Made by a program: the position numbers and the translations under genes
The notes under the pieces: model-generated
What the model saw: only the letters and a program-made list of their open reading frames with translations
The model's database searches: none
Told to the model about the DNA's origin: nothing
In this document: piece after piece, positions 29,755 to 39,089 of the stretch
Layout of the letters: every line of letters starts with the position of its first letter
How positions within the stretch are numbered: the first letter of the stretch is position 1
NCBI RefSeq assembly: GCF_006516955.1
Contig: NZ_VHLG01000012.1
Location: forward strand, 1 to 64,000
Length of the DNA: 64,000 nucleotides
Reading direction: 5' to 3'
From: Martelella alba
Lineage (GTDB): Bacteria > Pseudomonadota > Alphaproteobacteria > Rhizobiales > Rhizobiaceae

Positions 29755-29976
29755 CTAGATTTCTTCCGCCAGAATGGAATCCAGCGGTATATCGGCCATA
29801 CGCAGGCGATGGCCGCCAAACGTCTCCATTTCACGTTCGGCACCATTCTGCGTCAGAATACCGTTCCAGTGAAGATAGAGATAGCTCTCGCGGATGATCT
29901 GGTTGCGGAATTCCCCATTGAGCAGGTCGTTCTGTTCAAGCTTAATTCCGTCCGTCGGGACACTGTGAAGGCTCAT
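29755..29976 (-). CDS. Small conserved hypothetical protein
   Basis: 73-residue soluble protein, not assigned to a family. GGAG lies 8 bases before the ATG on this strand. The sequence is not low-complexity and has a mixed, plausible composition (SLHSVPTDGIKLEQNDLLN, then an RESYLYLHWNG segment and DIPLDSILAEEI end). It sits upstream of gyrB on the same strand. An opposite-strand frame at 29722-30000 covers it but has a poorer composition. Confidence 0.55.
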   Translation of the reverse strand: MSLHSVPTDGIKLEQNDLLNGEFRNQIIRESYLYLHWNGILTQNGAEREMETFGGHRLRMADIPLDSILAEEI

Positions 29977-30177
29977 TTTTACTACTCCATAGCCTTATAG
30001 AGTGGGGACCGTTGTCGTCGGATTACGGGCTGCTTCGGCTGTGTCACGCCTGACATGTCTTTTCAAAAAGACCGGGCGGGGGAGGCTCAGCCAAAACCCC
30101 GAAATCCTGTCTGTAAGGCTAAAGGATAATGGACTTTCGTCGCATTGACCTCCCTCAAGTGCTGCATTTGTGAAATA

Positions 30178-30546
30178 TCAATTCTGCTGCCCGGAATAGT
30201 CGGCAAGCAGGGCTTCCATGCGGGCAAGACCGTCCTCGTCGAGCATGCCGATACGGCGGGCGAGGTGATTGGCAAAGGCCGTGTGGGCGGCTGACAGGCC
30301 AGCCGTATCGATGACGACACGTGGATCGGAAACATCAGCAATGTCAAACAAGGCTTCGGCATCATCCCAGATGACATTGAAATAGCCGGCGACGCGCTGA
30401 AGAAAATCGAAGCTCGGCTTGCCGCGCCGTCCATGTTCGAGCGCCGACAGATAGGCTGCCGACACACCGATCGCTTCTGCCATCTGTTTCTGGGACACGC
30501 CGCGCTCGGATCTCAATTGCCTGACCGCTTCCCCGAACGGGGTCAT
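30178..30546 (-). CDS. XRE-family helix-turn-helix regulator
   Basis: 122 residues. An N-terminal Cro/CI-type helix-turn-helix covers about residues 5-60 (VRQLRSERGVSQKQMAEAIGVSAAYLSALEHGRRG), followed by a C-terminal region with a hydrophobic pattern suited to dimerisation. Target genes unknown. Its start overlaps the end of the upstream Smr gene by 4 bases, so the two form an operon. Confidence 0.87.
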   Translation of the reverse strand: MTPFGEAVRQLRSERGVSQKQMAEAIGVSAAYLSALEHGRRGKPSFDFLQRVAGYFNVIWDDAEALFDIADVSDPRVVIDTAGLSAAHTAFANHLARRIGMLDEDGLARMEALLADYSGQQN

Positions 30547-31109
30547 GGCTCCATTCCCTTCCTGCGGGCAAGCCGCACATAAAGCGCGCCTTCGCCGCCG
30601 TGATGGCGCGCCGCGTCTTCATAGGAGGAAATCAGCGCTCTGAATTCGGGCATCGAAAACCACAGCGGCACAGCCCGTTTCAGCACGCCATCACTGCCGA
30701 GCGACGCGCCCTTTCCAGTAATCACGAGCACATGCCGGAGCCCGCCATAATGGGCGCGGCTGATAAAGGCCAGAAGCCTGACATGCGCATCCGCCTGGGT
30801 CAGTCCGTGCAGATCGATGCGCGCATCGATCGGGATACGGCCCTTGGCGAGCTTGCGCTTGACCGGTCGCTCCAGCGGAAAATGCTCACGCCGATCCTGC
30901 TTCCGGCCGGAGGGCAGTGCAAGAGGAGAAACGCTTGCATCCTTCTGCTCGCGCCGTTTTTTCGGCAGCTGACTGCCATTCATCAATTCAGAGAAGGTTT
31001 CCCCGGTTTCGGGCGGCTGTTCGATCGCCTTGCCCGGGAGCGGCTTTGCGGTTTTGGCCACCTTGCCCCACAGGGCTCGCTCTTCGGCTGTCAGCCTGCG
31101 TCTTACCAT
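30543..31109 (-). CDS. Smr-domain protein
   Basis: 188 residues. The N-terminal half is basic and probably disordered. The C-terminal Smr domain (about residues 95-185) has the IDLHGLTQADAH start, the TGKG motif in VLVITGKGAS, and the closing GEGALYVRLAR. Smr domains of MutS2 and stand-alone proteins have nuclease activity on nucleic acid, and some act on stalled ribosomes or mRNA. The ATG directly follows a TGA (31110-31112) that ends a short vestigial frame. It overlaps the XRE gene by 4 bases. Confidence 0.88.
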   Translation of the reverse strand: MVRRRLTAEERALWGKVAKTAKPLPGKAIEQPPETGETFSELMNGSQLPKKRREQKDASVSPLALPSGRKQDRREHFPLERPVKRKLAKGRIPIDARIDLHGLTQADAHVRLLAFISRAHYGGLRHVLVITGKGASLGSDGVLKRAVPLWFSMPEFRALISSYEDAARHHGGEGALYVRLARRKGMEP

Positions 31110-31163
31110 TCAGGCCACCGTCGCCGGTCGGCACTTCAGCCTTTCATCAAGACGCTGCACGGC

Positions 31164-31865
31164 CTACTCCGAGGCCGTGGCGATCAGCTTCCAGTTCGGA
31201 TCGCGTGCCCGCGTGTCGCGGGCGAAGGTCCAGATATCGCGAACCTCGGCGATTTCTTCTGGATGGCCTTCGACGAGGGCGCCTTCCTTGTCATAGGTGG
31301 CGGAAATCAGCTGCGAGACGATCCTGAGCGTGACCTGGGCCTCTTGCTTGACCATTTCAGCACCGGTGACGGTGATCTCCTCGATGCCGACGAAATTGGC
31401 CTTCACGCTTTCGCCCTTGGCCTCACGCTCGCTCATGGCGGTATTGAAGCCATCGAAAACCTCCTTCGACAGAAGATTTTTCAGCGTGCGCCGGTCACCA
31501 TCGGCAAAGCCCATGACGATCATCTCATAGGCCGAGCGCGCGCCCTTGACGAATTCGGCCGGATCGAATTGCGGATCAGCCTTCACCAAACTGCGCAGCC
31601 CTTCATTGGCAGGCGTACCGACGGCGGTCATCTTGTCGATCGCCTCGATACGCTGCGCCTCACGTTCCTTTTCGGCGCCGGGAAGGGTAATCACCTTGCC
31701 CTCACGCTGGGCCGGCTGCGGCGCATCGGCTGCCTCACGCATTGGCGACTGCTGGTAACGCGGCTTTTCATTGCCGGTACGGCGGCCCAGCACGTTGCGG
31801 AGCTGAAAAAATATCACCACCGCGGCGACCAGGAAGAACAGGGTAATCAGATCACTTGTGCCCAT
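31164..31865 (-). CDS. Tim44/TimA-domain membrane protein
   Basis: 233 residues. One N-terminal membrane helix (about 5-22, SDLITLFFLVAAVVIFFQL) is followed by a variable linker and a C-terminal Tim44-like domain (about 85-230; EFVKGARSAYEMIVMGFADGDRRTLKNLLS). Bacterial homologues are inner-membrane proteins related to the mitochondrial import motor anchor Tim44; the bacterial role is thought to involve membrane-protein assembly. It is divergent from fxsA across 146 bases and lies upstream of the Smr-XRE pair. Confidence 0.88.
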   Translation of the reverse strand: MGTSDLITLFFLVAAVVIFFQLRNVLGRRTGNEKPRYQQSPMREAADAPQPAQREGKVITLPGAEKEREAQRIEAIDKMTAVGTPANEGLRSLVKADPQFDPAEFVKGARSAYEMIVMGFADGDRRTLKNLLSKEVFDGFNTAMSEREAKGESVKANFVGIEEITVTGAEMVKQEAQVTLRIVSQLISATYDKEGALVEGHPEEIAEVRDIWTFARDTRARDPNWKLIATASE

Positions 31866-32011
31866 TTTCGTTTTCTACCGCCGTTTCTATCGTTCTCAAG
31901 CCACCATATAGACTTCACAACACCACGATTCAAATGTAGCACTGTAATTCTTAGGCGCTCATACCAATATGAGTTAATGATAACGCCAGATCGAGACAAG
32001 CGGGAAGCCCT

Positions 32012-32518
32012 TTGCCACTTCTCATCACACTCTTCATCTTTCCCTTTGTGGAAATCGCCGGATTCATCATTGTCGGGCGCGCCATCGGCGTATTGCCGAC
32101 GCTTGCGCTGATTGTTGCGACCGCAGTCATCGGCGCCGCGCTTCTCAGGATCCAGGGTTTTTCGGTGCTGCAGCGCCTGAATGACGATATGCGCGCCGAT
32201 GCCGATCCGGGCCGCGACATGATCCATGGCGTCATGATCGTGCTGGCCGGCATTCTGCTTCTGATCCCGGGCTTTGTTACCGACATTATCGGATTTTTGA
32301 TGTTCGTCCCGCCGATCCGCGATCTGGTTTGGAAATATTTCCGCAAGGACATCAGCGTTTTTTCGCAGCGCTCCTTTTCCTATCGTTCAGGCGGCGCTTC
32401 GGCCCGCAAACCTGAGTCTCCGGTCGTCGATCTCGATTCTTCCGATTTCAGCTCGGATGCCAAGGCTGACCCCAATTCGCCCTGGATCGACGACAAGACC
32501 GACAAGCCCAAGGATTAA
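32012..32518 (+). CDS. fxsA: FxsA family membrane protein
   Basis: 168-residue inner-membrane protein of the FxsA (suppressor of F exclusion of T7) family. Helices are at about residues 3-20, 25-45 and 70-95, the last with LAGILLLIPGFVTDIIGFLMFVPPIR, the family hallmark. A charged, Ser/Asp-rich tail follows. TTG 32012 with GGGAAG upstream is the only start consistent with the conserved N-terminus (LLITLFIFPFVEI). It precedes secB on the same strand. Confidence 0.88.
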   Translation: MPLLITLFIFPFVEIAGFIIVGRAIGVLPTLALIVATAVIGAALLRIQGFSVLQRLNDDMRADADPGRDMIHGVMIVLAGILLLIPGFVTDIIGFLMFVPPIRDLVWKYFRKDISVFSQRSFSYRSGGASARKPESPVVDLDSSDFSSDAKADPNSPWIDDKTDKPKD

Positions 32519-32726
32519 ACCGGCCGAAACTGCCGCCATCGCGAATTGGCTGCAACTTTTCTTTCGTCAGTTTACCGGCGGTTTCACCACAAGAGCCTGA
32601 CAAGAATCGGTCACAGAACAAACAATATCACTGTCAGCGAACCGCTGTTCCCTTGGCAAGGGTTGTATGGCTTGGGGCGAAGTGCTAACTGGCTTTCCCA
32701 GATTTACCACTTCGAAAGGAAGCGAA

Positions 32727-33209
32727 ATGGCAGACGAAAACGGCGCACAGAAGCAGGCAGCCCCTTCGCTGAGCATTCTCACGCAGTATATCAAGGACCT
32801 GTCCTTTGAAAATCCCGGCGCACCGGCCTCTCTTCAGAAGCGCGACGCCGCCCCCGGCATCAATATCAGCGTCAATGTAAACGCCAATCCGCTTGGCGAT
32901 GACAATTTCGACGTCATCCTGTCGCTGAAGGCCGAAGCCAAGTCCGGCGATCAGCCTTTGTTCCTGTGCGAACTGGTTTATGGCGGTGTTTTCCGCGTTG
33001 CCGACTTCCCCAAGGAACACGTGCTGCCGATGCTGTTCATCGAATGCCCGCGTCTGCTCTTCCCCTTCGCACGCCAGATCATCGCGGACGCCACGCGCAA
33101 TGGCGGTTTCCCGCCGCTGCTCGTCGATCCGATCGACTTCGCCCAGATGTTCCAGAAGCGCATGGCCGAAGAACAGGCCCGCGCCAAGGTTCAGCAGTCG
33201 ACCAACTGA
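32727..33209 (+). CDS. secB: Protein-export chaperone SecB
   Basis: Cytoplasmic tetrameric chaperone that keeps exported proteins unfolded and delivers them to SecA. 160 residues with [18 protein letters not shown] at the N-terminus and the conserved helical end [35 protein letters not shown] precedes ATG 32727. It ends in a bidirectional terminator shared with convergent dnaQ. Confidence 0.96.
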   Translation: MADENGAQKQAAPSLSILTQYIKDLSFENPGAPASLQKRDAAPGINISVNVNANPLGDDNFDVILSLKAEAKSGDQPLFLCELVYGGVFRVADFPKEHVLPMLFIECPRLLFPFARQIIADATRNGGFPPLLVDPIDFAQMFQKRMAEEQARAKVQQSTN

Positions 33210-33230
33210 GCGACAGCGCATCAAAGACAT

Positions 33231-33260
33231 GAAAAACCCGGCCAGGCGCCGGGTTTTTTC
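33231..33260. terminator. Terminator between secB and dnaQ
   Basis: Stem AAAAACCCGGC (33232-33242) with GCCGGGTTTTT (33248-33258), 5-nt loop, A-tract and T-tract on the two sides. Works for both convergent genes. Confidence 0.9.
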
Positions 33261-33279
33261 ATGTCGGGATTTTGTTGTC

Positions 33280-33990
33280 TCAGTGTTCGAATTTTTCCCA
33301 CAAAGCATTGCCCTTCATACGGGCGATCAGCTTGTGATGGGCTTCGATCTCTTCTGGATGAATGCGCGAGGGCAGGGGTTCCGGCCGGACCAGCGGCGGT
33401 AAAACCCGGACATTGCCGTCACTGTCATAGTCGTCGCCAGCACCGGCATTGACCAGACGGAAGGCTGCCTGCCGCCCGCCCGACATTTCGATATAGACTT
33501 CCGCCAGCAACTCGGCGTCGAGAAGAGCGCCGTGCTTGGTACGATGCGCATTGTCTATCGAATAGCGCCGGCAAAGCGCATCCAGACTGTTCGGACCCAT
33601 GGGATGCTTGCGGCGTGCCAGCGCCAGCGTGTCCAAGACCATATCATCCGGGATCGGCTTTTTGCCGAGCCGGGCAAGCTCGGCATTGATGAAGCCCATG
33701 TCGAAACTCGCATTGTGGGCGATCCAGCGCGCGCCGTCAAAAAACGCCAGAAGATCATCGGCAATCACTGAAAAAACCGGCTTGTCCTTCAAAAAATCGT
33801 CGGAGATGCCATGCACCTGCAAAGCGTCCGGATGCACGCTCTTGCCATCGGCATTGATATAGACATGAAAGGTCTTGCCGGTCGGGAAGTGATCAATCAG
33901 CTCAACCGCACCGATTTCGATGATCCGGTCGTCATTCCTGTCCATGCCCGTGGTTTCGGTATCGAAAATGATATCGCGAACGCCCTTCAT
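33280..33990 (-). CDS. dnaQ: DNA polymerase III epsilon subunit (3'-5' exonuclease)
   Basis: Proofreading exonuclease of the replicative polymerase. DEDD family motifs are present: Exo [10 protein letters not shown] at the N-terminus, Exo [19 protein letters not shown], and Exo III with [14 protein letters not shown]. 236 residues, standard for alphaproteobacteria. It overlaps coaE by 4 bases and is the last gene of the maf-aroE-coaE-dnaQ cluster. Confidence 0.95.
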   Translation of the reverse strand: MKGVRDIIFDTETTGMDRNDDRIIEIGAVELIDHFPTGKTFHVYINADGKSVHPDALQVHGISDDFLKDKPVFSVIADDLLAFFDGARWIAHNASFDMGFINAELARLGKKPIPDDMVLDTLALARRKHPMGPNSLDALCRRYSIDNAHRTKHGALLDAELLAEVYIEMSGGRQAAFRLVNAGAGDDYDSDGNVRVLPPLVRPEPLPSRIHPEEIEAHHKLIARMKGNALWEKFEH

Positions 33991-34586
33991 TCTGCCTGCC
34001 GCCCTTTATTCCGCAAATTCTCAATAATGGCCGCAACCGCCGCCTGCGCTGCCGCCATGCCCTGGCTTGTATCTATCACAAAATCGGCCCGGACGCGCTT
34101 CTCGCTGTCCGGCATCTGCCGATTGAGGATCGTTTCGAATTTCTCCACCGTCATGCCGGGCCGTTCAAGCACGCGGACGCGCTGCGTGTCCGCATCAGCC
34201 GTCACCACGGCAACATAATCCACAGCCTGGTCACTGCCTGTCTCAAACAGAAGCGGGATATCAAGCACGGCCAGATCCGCCCCCGTTGCTGCTGCTTTTT
34301 CGAGAAACGCCTTACGTTTGGCAAGGACCAGCGGATGAACGATCGCCTCAAGCCGTTTGAAGTTTTCCGCCTTGCCGTTCAGCGCTGCGCTGAGGCGCGC
34401 CCGATCGATGGCGCCGTCAACTGCAGTGCCGGGAAAAGCCTGTTCCACAGGCGCCACCGCCTCACCACTGTAGAGGTCATGTACGGCCTGATCGGCATCA
34501 TGAACCGGCACGCCCTGATCGGCAAAAAACCGCGCCGTGGTGGATTTGCCCATGCCGATCGAGCCGGTCAGGCCAAGAATGATCAT
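33987..34586 (-). CDS. coaE: Dephospho-CoA kinase CoaE
   Basis: Last step of coenzyme A synthesis: phosphorylation of the 3'-OH of dephospho-CoA. The P-loop [17 protein letters not shown] starts at residue 5; [14 protein letters not shown] and [10 protein letters not shown] are family motifs. 199 residues. It overlaps dnaQ at its 3' end and aroE at its 5' end by 4 bases each. Confidence 0.95.
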   Translation of the reverse strand: MIILGLTGSIGMGKSTTARFFADQGVPVHDADQAVHDLYSGEAVAPVEQAFPGTAVDGAIDRARLSAALNGKAENFKRLEAIVHPLVLAKRKAFLEKAAATGADLAVLDIPLLFETGSDQAVDYVAVVTADADTQRVRVLERPGMTVEKFETILNRQMPDSEKRVRADFVIDTSQGMAAAQAAVAAIIENLRNKGRQAE

Positions 34587-35428
34587 GCATGTCTCTCCAG
34601 ATCGGCGATGATCTCGGCACGGAGTGCGGCATCAACCACCGGCGTCTTGCCGAACCATTTTTCAAAACCCGGTACGGCCTGGTGCAGCAGCATGCCGAGA
34701 CCGTCAGCGGTGCTAAACCCCTGATCAGCCGCCTGCTTCAAGATCGGCGTCATCAACGGCACATAGACAATATCAGCGACCACAGCGGCTGGCAGCAGGG
34801 GTGAGAAATCAAAAGCGGGAACGGGTGAACCCTTCATGCCGAGCGACGTGGTGTTGACGAAAAGCCCGGCGCCTTCCATGGCCTGGCCGAGATCTTCCAT
34901 GGTGGTCGGCACAATGCCCGGCCCGAAACGCGCCGCCAGCTCTTCTGCCCGGCCAATGGTCCGGTTGACGAGGCGGATATCGGCAATACCGCGCTTTTTC
35001 AGCGCCAGCAGGATCGAGCGCGCACCGCCGCCAGCGCCCAGAACCACCGCCTTTGCCGTCCGGTCCCAGCCGGGATGGCAATCATCGAGATTGGCGGCAA
35101 AACCATGCCCATCGGTATTGGTGGCATGGATCAGCCCGTCTTCGACCCAGAGCGTATTGGCCGCACCAAGGGCGGTCGCCATCTCGTCCGGCCGGTCGGC
35201 CGCCTGAAACGCTGCCGCCTTGTGCGGCATGGTGACATTGCCGCCGACAAGACCAGCCTCGCCGCTGCGCAGGCGCGCCATGAAGGCCGTAACATCATCC
35301 GGCGCAACATCAATCCGGACATAGTCGCCATCAATACCGTAGCGTTTCAGCCAGTAACCATGCACCAGCGGTGAGCGCGAATGGGCCACGGGGTGACCAA
35401 TGATAAAGCCGTGTCTGGTATCAGCCAT
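34583..35428 (-). CDS. aroE: Shikimate dehydrogenase AroE
   Basis: NADPH-dependent reduction of 3-dehydroshikimate to shikimate in aromatic amino-acid synthesis. The substrate site is [13 protein letters not shown], the catalytic Lys is in [13 protein letters not shown], and the NADP loop is [15 protein letters not shown] followed by [12 protein letters not shown]. 281 residues. ATG 35428 sits 8 bases inside the 3' end of maf; the longer open frame upstream has no family similarity. Confidence 0.95.
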   Translation of the reverse strand: MADTRHGFIIGHPVAHSRSPLVHGYWLKRYGIDGDYVRIDVAPDDVTAFMARLRSGEAGLVGGNVTMPHKAAAFQAADRPDEMATALGAANTLWVEDGLIHATNTDGHGFAANLDDCHPGWDRTAKAVVLGAGGGARSILLALKKRGIADIRLVNRTIGRAEELAARFGPGIVPTTMEDLGQAMEGAGLFVNTTSLGMKGSPVPAFDFSPLLPAAVVADIVYVPLMTPILKQAADQGFSTADGLGMLLHQAVPGFEKWFGKTPVVDAALRAEIIADLERHA

Positions 35429-36032
35429 CAATGCAATCCAGTTGTCTGAGGCCAGCCAGAAGCGGGAGCATCGGCAGACCCAAAATCGTGAAATAATCGC
35501 CCTCGACCCTGTCAAAAAGGCGCACGCCAGTGCCTTCCAGCTGATAGAGGCCGGAGGAAAACAGAACCTCATCGGAAAGGCCGGCGAGATAGGCCTCAAT
35601 CTCGTTTTCCTGCAGATTGCGCAATCTGATTGTCGCCGGTTCCATCGTTTCGAACAGGATTTCGCCGTCACGCGCTATTGCCAGGGCGCTGTAGAGAAAA
35701 TGGCTCTTGCCGGACAGAAGGCGAAGGTGCTCGGCCGCCTGGGTCCTGCTTTCCGGCTTTGAATAGGGTTTGCCCTGAAAGGCCATAACCTGATCGCCGC
35801 CGATCACGACAGCATCCCGCACACGCCGCGACACATCCAGCGCCTTCTCACGCGCCAGGAGTCCGGCCAGAAATTCCGGCCTGGCACCCAGCAATCGATA
35901 CGGCGCCTCCACCGCGCGCTCATCTACATGCGGGCGGATGCTTGAAAAGCTGAGCCCGGCATTTTTGAGAAGCTTGCGCCGCGAGGGACTGGTTGAGGCC
36001 AGTATCAGCGCCGGTCTGATTTTCGATGTCAT
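35421..36032 (-). CDS. maf: Maf family nucleotide pyrophosphatase
   Basis: Nucleoside triphosphate pyrophosphatase of the Maf/HAM1 superfamily that hydrolyses noncanonical or modified NTPs. 203 residues, with the N-terminal [17 protein letters not shown], acidic [18 protein letters not shown] and C-terminal [14 protein letters not shown]. The arrangement looks like the YceF-type branch. It starts the maf-aroE-coaE-dnaQ cluster 44 bases after ppsR and overlaps aroE. Confidence 0.9.
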   Translation of the reverse strand: MTSKIRPALILASTSPSRRKLLKNAGLSFSSIRPHVDERAVEAPYRLLGARPEFLAGLLAREKALDVSRRVRDAVVIGGDQVMAFQGKPYSKPESRTQAAEHLRLLSGKSHFLYSALAIARDGEILFETMEPATIRLRNLQENEIEAYLAGLSDEVLFSSGLYQLEGTGVRLFDRVEGDYFTILGLPMLPLLAGLRQLDCIDG

Positions 36033-36076
36033 GACTGCTATCCCTTTCAGACGCCGTTCCTGCCGCCAGGGTCTGG

Positions 36077-36901
36077 TTACTTGAGCTGATCCTTCAGGGC
36101 AAGAATGGCCGCGGCCGTTTCCTCAATCGAACGGCGGGTAACATCGATAACCGGCCAGTTATTTTCCGCCGCCAGACTGCGTGCATATTTCAGTTCCTCG
36201 GCAATCGCCGCCCGGTCGGTATATTCGCTCTTTCCCTCATCCGCACCATGCCCGAATTCGCGATATTCTCGCACCTGCGAGATCCGCCCGGTGGAGGCGA
36301 TCAGGCAGACGATCAGCGGCTTCTTCGCCTTGATCAGACTTGGCGGCAGCGCCACACCGGGAACGACGGGAATATTGGCCGTCTTGATGCCGCGATTGGC
36401 GAGATAGATCGCCGTCGGCGTCTTGGAGGTGCGACTGACACCGAGAATGACGATGTCGGCATCCTCATAGCTTTCGGGCATCTGTCCGTCATCATGGTCC
36501 ATGGTGAAATTGAGCGCCTCGATGCGGGCGAAATAATCTTCGTCGAGCGAGTGTTGCGCCCCGACCCGGCGGCGCGACATGGTTCCGAGATAGGTCTGAA
36601 ACCGCGCAATGACCGGCTCCAGCACGTTAACGCAAGGGACCGCCATATCGCGACACATCTCGTCAATCAGTGCAGCAAGTTCCTCATTCACCACCGTATA
36701 AAGCACGATCCCGGGCGCTTCATCGATGGCGCGCAGAACCGCCAGCAACTGCTTGCGGCTGCGGATCAGCGGATAGACATGTTCGATCGGCTCATAGGCG
36801 CCGAACTGGGCAGAGGCAGCGCGACCCGCCGATATCAGCGTCTCGCCAGTCGAATCGGAGATCAGATGCAGGTGGAAGAAGTTTTTTCGGTTTTCCACCA
36901 T
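36077..36901 (-). CDS. ppsR: Pyruvate phosphate dikinase/PEP synthase regulatory protein PpsR (DUF299)
   Basis: Bifunctional serine/threonine kinase and Pi-dependent pyrophosphorylase that switches pyruvate phosphate dikinase or PEP synthase on and off. The P-loop-like [18 protein letters not shown] and the N-terminal [10 protein letters not shown] are the family signatures. 274 residues. GGAGGT at 36907-36912 gives ideal spacing to ATG 36901; GTG 36910 would fall inside that ribosome site. It is divergent from hemE across the presumed origin. Confidence 0.93.
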   Translation of the reverse strand: MVENRKNFFHLHLISDSTGETLISAGRAASAQFGAYEPIEHVYPLIRSRKQLLAVLRAIDEAPGIVLYTVVNEELAALIDEMCRDMAVPCVNVLEPVIARFQTYLGTMSRRRVGAQHSLDEDYFARIEALNFTMDHDDGQMPESYEDADIVILGVSRTSKTPTAIYLANRGIKTANIPVVPGVALPPSLIKAKKPLIVCLIASTGRISQVREYREFGHGADEGKSEYTDRAAIAEELKYARSLAAENNWPVIDVTRRSIEETAAAILALKDQLK

Positions 36902-37309
36902 GTCCACCACCTCCTGTTCATAACGCGGGACAACTGAGGATCAATTGAAAGCGCCGCAAATCGGCCTGTGGGAAACCCACCGCGTTATCCACATACGCCA
37001 TGACCGGGAGATGTTTCACGTGAAAATGTGGGTAACGGGGATAAATCAGAAGACTTCAGATCTTGTCCCGCTTGATCCACATGAACACCATTTCTGAGAA
37101 CTCCGATTAACGCATTGATTCAAATGAGTTATTCAGAACATTTTTGATCTTTTCCACAAAAGCGGCTATTGCGCTTTCAACGGTGATCCCACTTATCCCC
37201 AGATGCGGTGGAAAAAGTTGGATGGGGTTTAATCCTTGATCGTCACAGACTCTAAGAAATAAAAGAAAAACCGAAATCATCAGATTCATATTAGGGAAGG
37301 TTGGGGATA
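36902..37309. other. oriC: Candidate chromosomal replication origin (oriC)
   Basis: A 408-base gene-free stretch between divergent ppsR and hemE, the origin position known in Caulobacter and Rhizobiales. DnaA boxes: perfect TTATCCACA at 36985-36993; one-mismatch TTACCCACA (minus, 37027-37035), TGATCCACA (37073-37081), TTTTCCACA (37150-37158), TTATCCCCA (37193-37201) and TTATCCCCA (minus, 37302-37310, touching the hemE start). A weaker TTTCCCACA is at 36967-36975 (minus). A parS-like site lies at 37012-37027. Positions 37245-37295 are AT-rich and may be the unwinding element. Confidence 0.85.
37012..37027. promoter_or_regulatory. parS: parS-like site in the origin region
   Basis: TGTTTCACGTGAAAAT, 14 of 16 matches to the parS consensus TGTTTCACGTGAAACA bound by ParB. 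It lies between two DnaA boxes. Confidence 0.75.
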
Positions 37310-38335
37310 ATGGTCTCACGCAGACTGATACGGGTCCTTGAAGGCAATACCGAAACCCCGCCACCAATCTGGCTGATGCGGCAGGCCGGACGCTATCTTC
37401 CCGAATATCGTGCAGTTCGTGCCGAAGCAGGTGACTTTCTGTCACTCTGTTACAATCCCACCTTCGCGACAGAAGTGACGTTGCAGCCGATCCGCCGTTA
37501 TGGCTTTGACGCAGCCATTCTCTTTTCAGACATTCTGGTCATTCCCGATGCATTGAAGCGCAATGTTCGCTTTGAAAAGGGTGAAGGACCACGTATGGAG
37601 CCAATCACACCGGAGCTGATTGAGACCCTGCCACTTGAGGCCGTAGAAGCGCATCTCAATCCGATCATCGAGGCGGTTGCCAATATTCGTGCCACTTTGC
37701 CCCAGGAAACGGCGCTGCTGGGCTTTTGCGGTGCGCCATGGACCGTGGCCACCTATATGATTGCCGGGCGTGGAACCCCCGACCAGGCCCCGGCACGGCT
37801 GTTTGCCTATCGTCACAGGCAGGACTTTCTCAAGCTGCTCGATATGCTTGCCGATCTGTCTGCCGACTATCTTATCCGACAGATCGAAGCAGGAGCTGAC
37901 GCCGTACAGATCTTTGACAGCTGGGCCGGTATTCTCGGCGAGGAGGATTTCGAGGATTTTGCCGCAAAGCCGGTAAGACGCATCATTGATAAGGTTCGTG
38001 CGGTACATCCCGGTGCCAAGGTCATTGCCTTTGCCAAAGGTGCTGGCTTGAAGCTGAAACATTATCGGCAGAAGACCGCGGCGGACGCCATCGGCCTCGA
38101 TTGGACCGTGCCGCTTGAATTTGCTGCAGAGTTGCAGAAAGACGGTCCGGTGCAGGGCAATCTCGATCCGCTGGCCGTGGTTGCAGGTGGCGATGCGATG
38201 AAGCATGCGACAATGCGCATTCTCGACAAGCTGGGCAATGGACCTTTGATCTTCAATCTTGGCCATGGCATCACGCCGGAGGCAGATCCGGCTCATGTCA
38301 GCATGCTTGTCGAGATGGTCCGGCAAAAGGTGTAA
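37310..38335 (+). CDS. hemE: Uroporphyrinogen decarboxylase HemE
   Basis: Decarboxylates uroporphyrinogen III to coproporphyrinogen III in heme synthesis. Signatures [17 protein letters not shown] at the N-terminus and [14 protein letters not shown] in the middle. 341 residues. ATG 37310 follows AGGGAAGG at 37293-37300; TTG 37301 is in frame but badly placed. A DnaA-box-like sequence overlaps the start codon, so initiation at oriC and hemE expression could influence each other. hemJ follows 14 bases downstream. Confidence 0.96.
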   Translation: MVSRRLIRVLEGNTETPPPIWLMRQAGRYLPEYRAVRAEAGDFLSLCYNPTFATEVTLQPIRRYGFDAAILFSDILVIPDALKRNVRFEKGEGPRMEPITPELIETLPLEAVEAHLNPIIEAVANIRATLPQETALLGFCGAPWTVATYMIAGRGTPDQAPARLFAYRHRQDFLKLLDMLADLSADYLIRQIEAGADAVQIFDSWAGILGEEDFEDFAAKPVRRIIDKVRAVHPGAKVIAFAKGAGLKLKHYRQKTAADAIGLDWTVPLEFAAELQKDGPVQGNLDPLAVVAGGDAMKHATMRILDKLGNGPLIFNLGHGITPEADPAHVSMLVEMVRQKV

Positions 38336-38349
38336 CGGGAGGCTATTGA

Positions 38350-38892
38350 TTGGCAAATGAGAAAGAGACCGGCGCAAAGGCCGGAAAGAAGGCGGCAAGC
38401 CGCGCATTGACGGCGCTGCTTGTGTTTCTGTTCATATGTCTTGGGCTTTTTGTCTTTGATCGGGAAAATTTCTATCTCTGGGCCAAGGCCATCCATGTGA
38501 TCGCAGTGATTGCCTGGATGGCGGGCATGTTCTACATGCCGCGGCTCTTCGTTTATCATGCCGATACCAAGCCGGGATCTGAACAGTCGGAAACTTTCAA
38601 GGTCATGGAAGCCCGGCTGATGAAGGTGATCATGAACCCGGCGATGATCCTGAGCTGGATTTTCGGTCTTTATCTCGCCTGGACCGGCTTTCATTTCATG
38701 GGCGGCTGGCTTCACGTGAAACTTCTGGCCGTTGTCGCCATGTCCGGTGTTCACGGCTATTTCGCACGGGCGGTCAAGGATTTTGCACGTGATGCGCGCA
38801 ACAAAAGTCCGAAACACTGGCGAATCGTTAATGAAATACCGACAGTTTTGATGATGATTGCCGTGATTATGGTGATTTTGAAGCCATTTTAA
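38350..38892 (+). CDS. hemJ: Protoporphyrinogen oxidase HemJ
   Basis: Integral membrane enzyme that oxidises protoporphyrinogen IX, the oxygen-independent-type alternative to HemG and HemY. 180 residues with four membrane helices; the conserved His is in AKAIHVIAVIAWMAGMFYMPRLFVYH. A 30-residue charged N-terminal extension rich in Lys and Ala precedes the first helix. TTG 38350 follows GGGAGG with good spacing. It forms an operon with hemE. The gene contains a parS-like sequence at 38708-38723. Confidence 0.9.
   Translation: MANEKETGAKAGKKAASRALTALLVFLFICLGLFVFDRENFYLWAKAIHVIAVIAWMAGMFYMPRLFVYHADTKPGSEQSETFKVMEARLMKVIMNPAMILSWIFGLYLAWTGFHFMGGWLHVKLLAVVAMSGVHGYFARAVKDFARDARNKSPKHWRIVNEIPTVLMMIAVIMVILKPF
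38708..38723. promoter_or_regulatory. Weak parS-like sequence inside hemJ
   Basis: GGCTTCACGTGAAACT, 13 of 16 matches to parS with the 12-base core TTCACGTGAAAC intact. It may be a lower-affinity ParB site or chance. Confidence 0.4.
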
Positions 38893-39089
38893 TGGCTTTT
38901 GGGCCGGAAAGCGCAAAAGTTTTTGCAAAACCTGCGGTTTTCTCTTGTATCGCGTGCGGCAAATCAGTATCTTCCCGGCAACTCATCCAGAAAGGCTTTG
39001 CGCTTAACGCCACTACGCCAAGATTGGCGTCGCCAGACAACCGCAATCAGCCTCAATCCTCTTCCTAACACATCTATACGGTTTCCTTC

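Noticed and set aside
30087-30467. Alternative minus-strand frame over the XRE gene
   Set aside because: The XRE frame has a clear helix-turn-helix and a 4-base overlap with the upstream gene; the other is a shadow.
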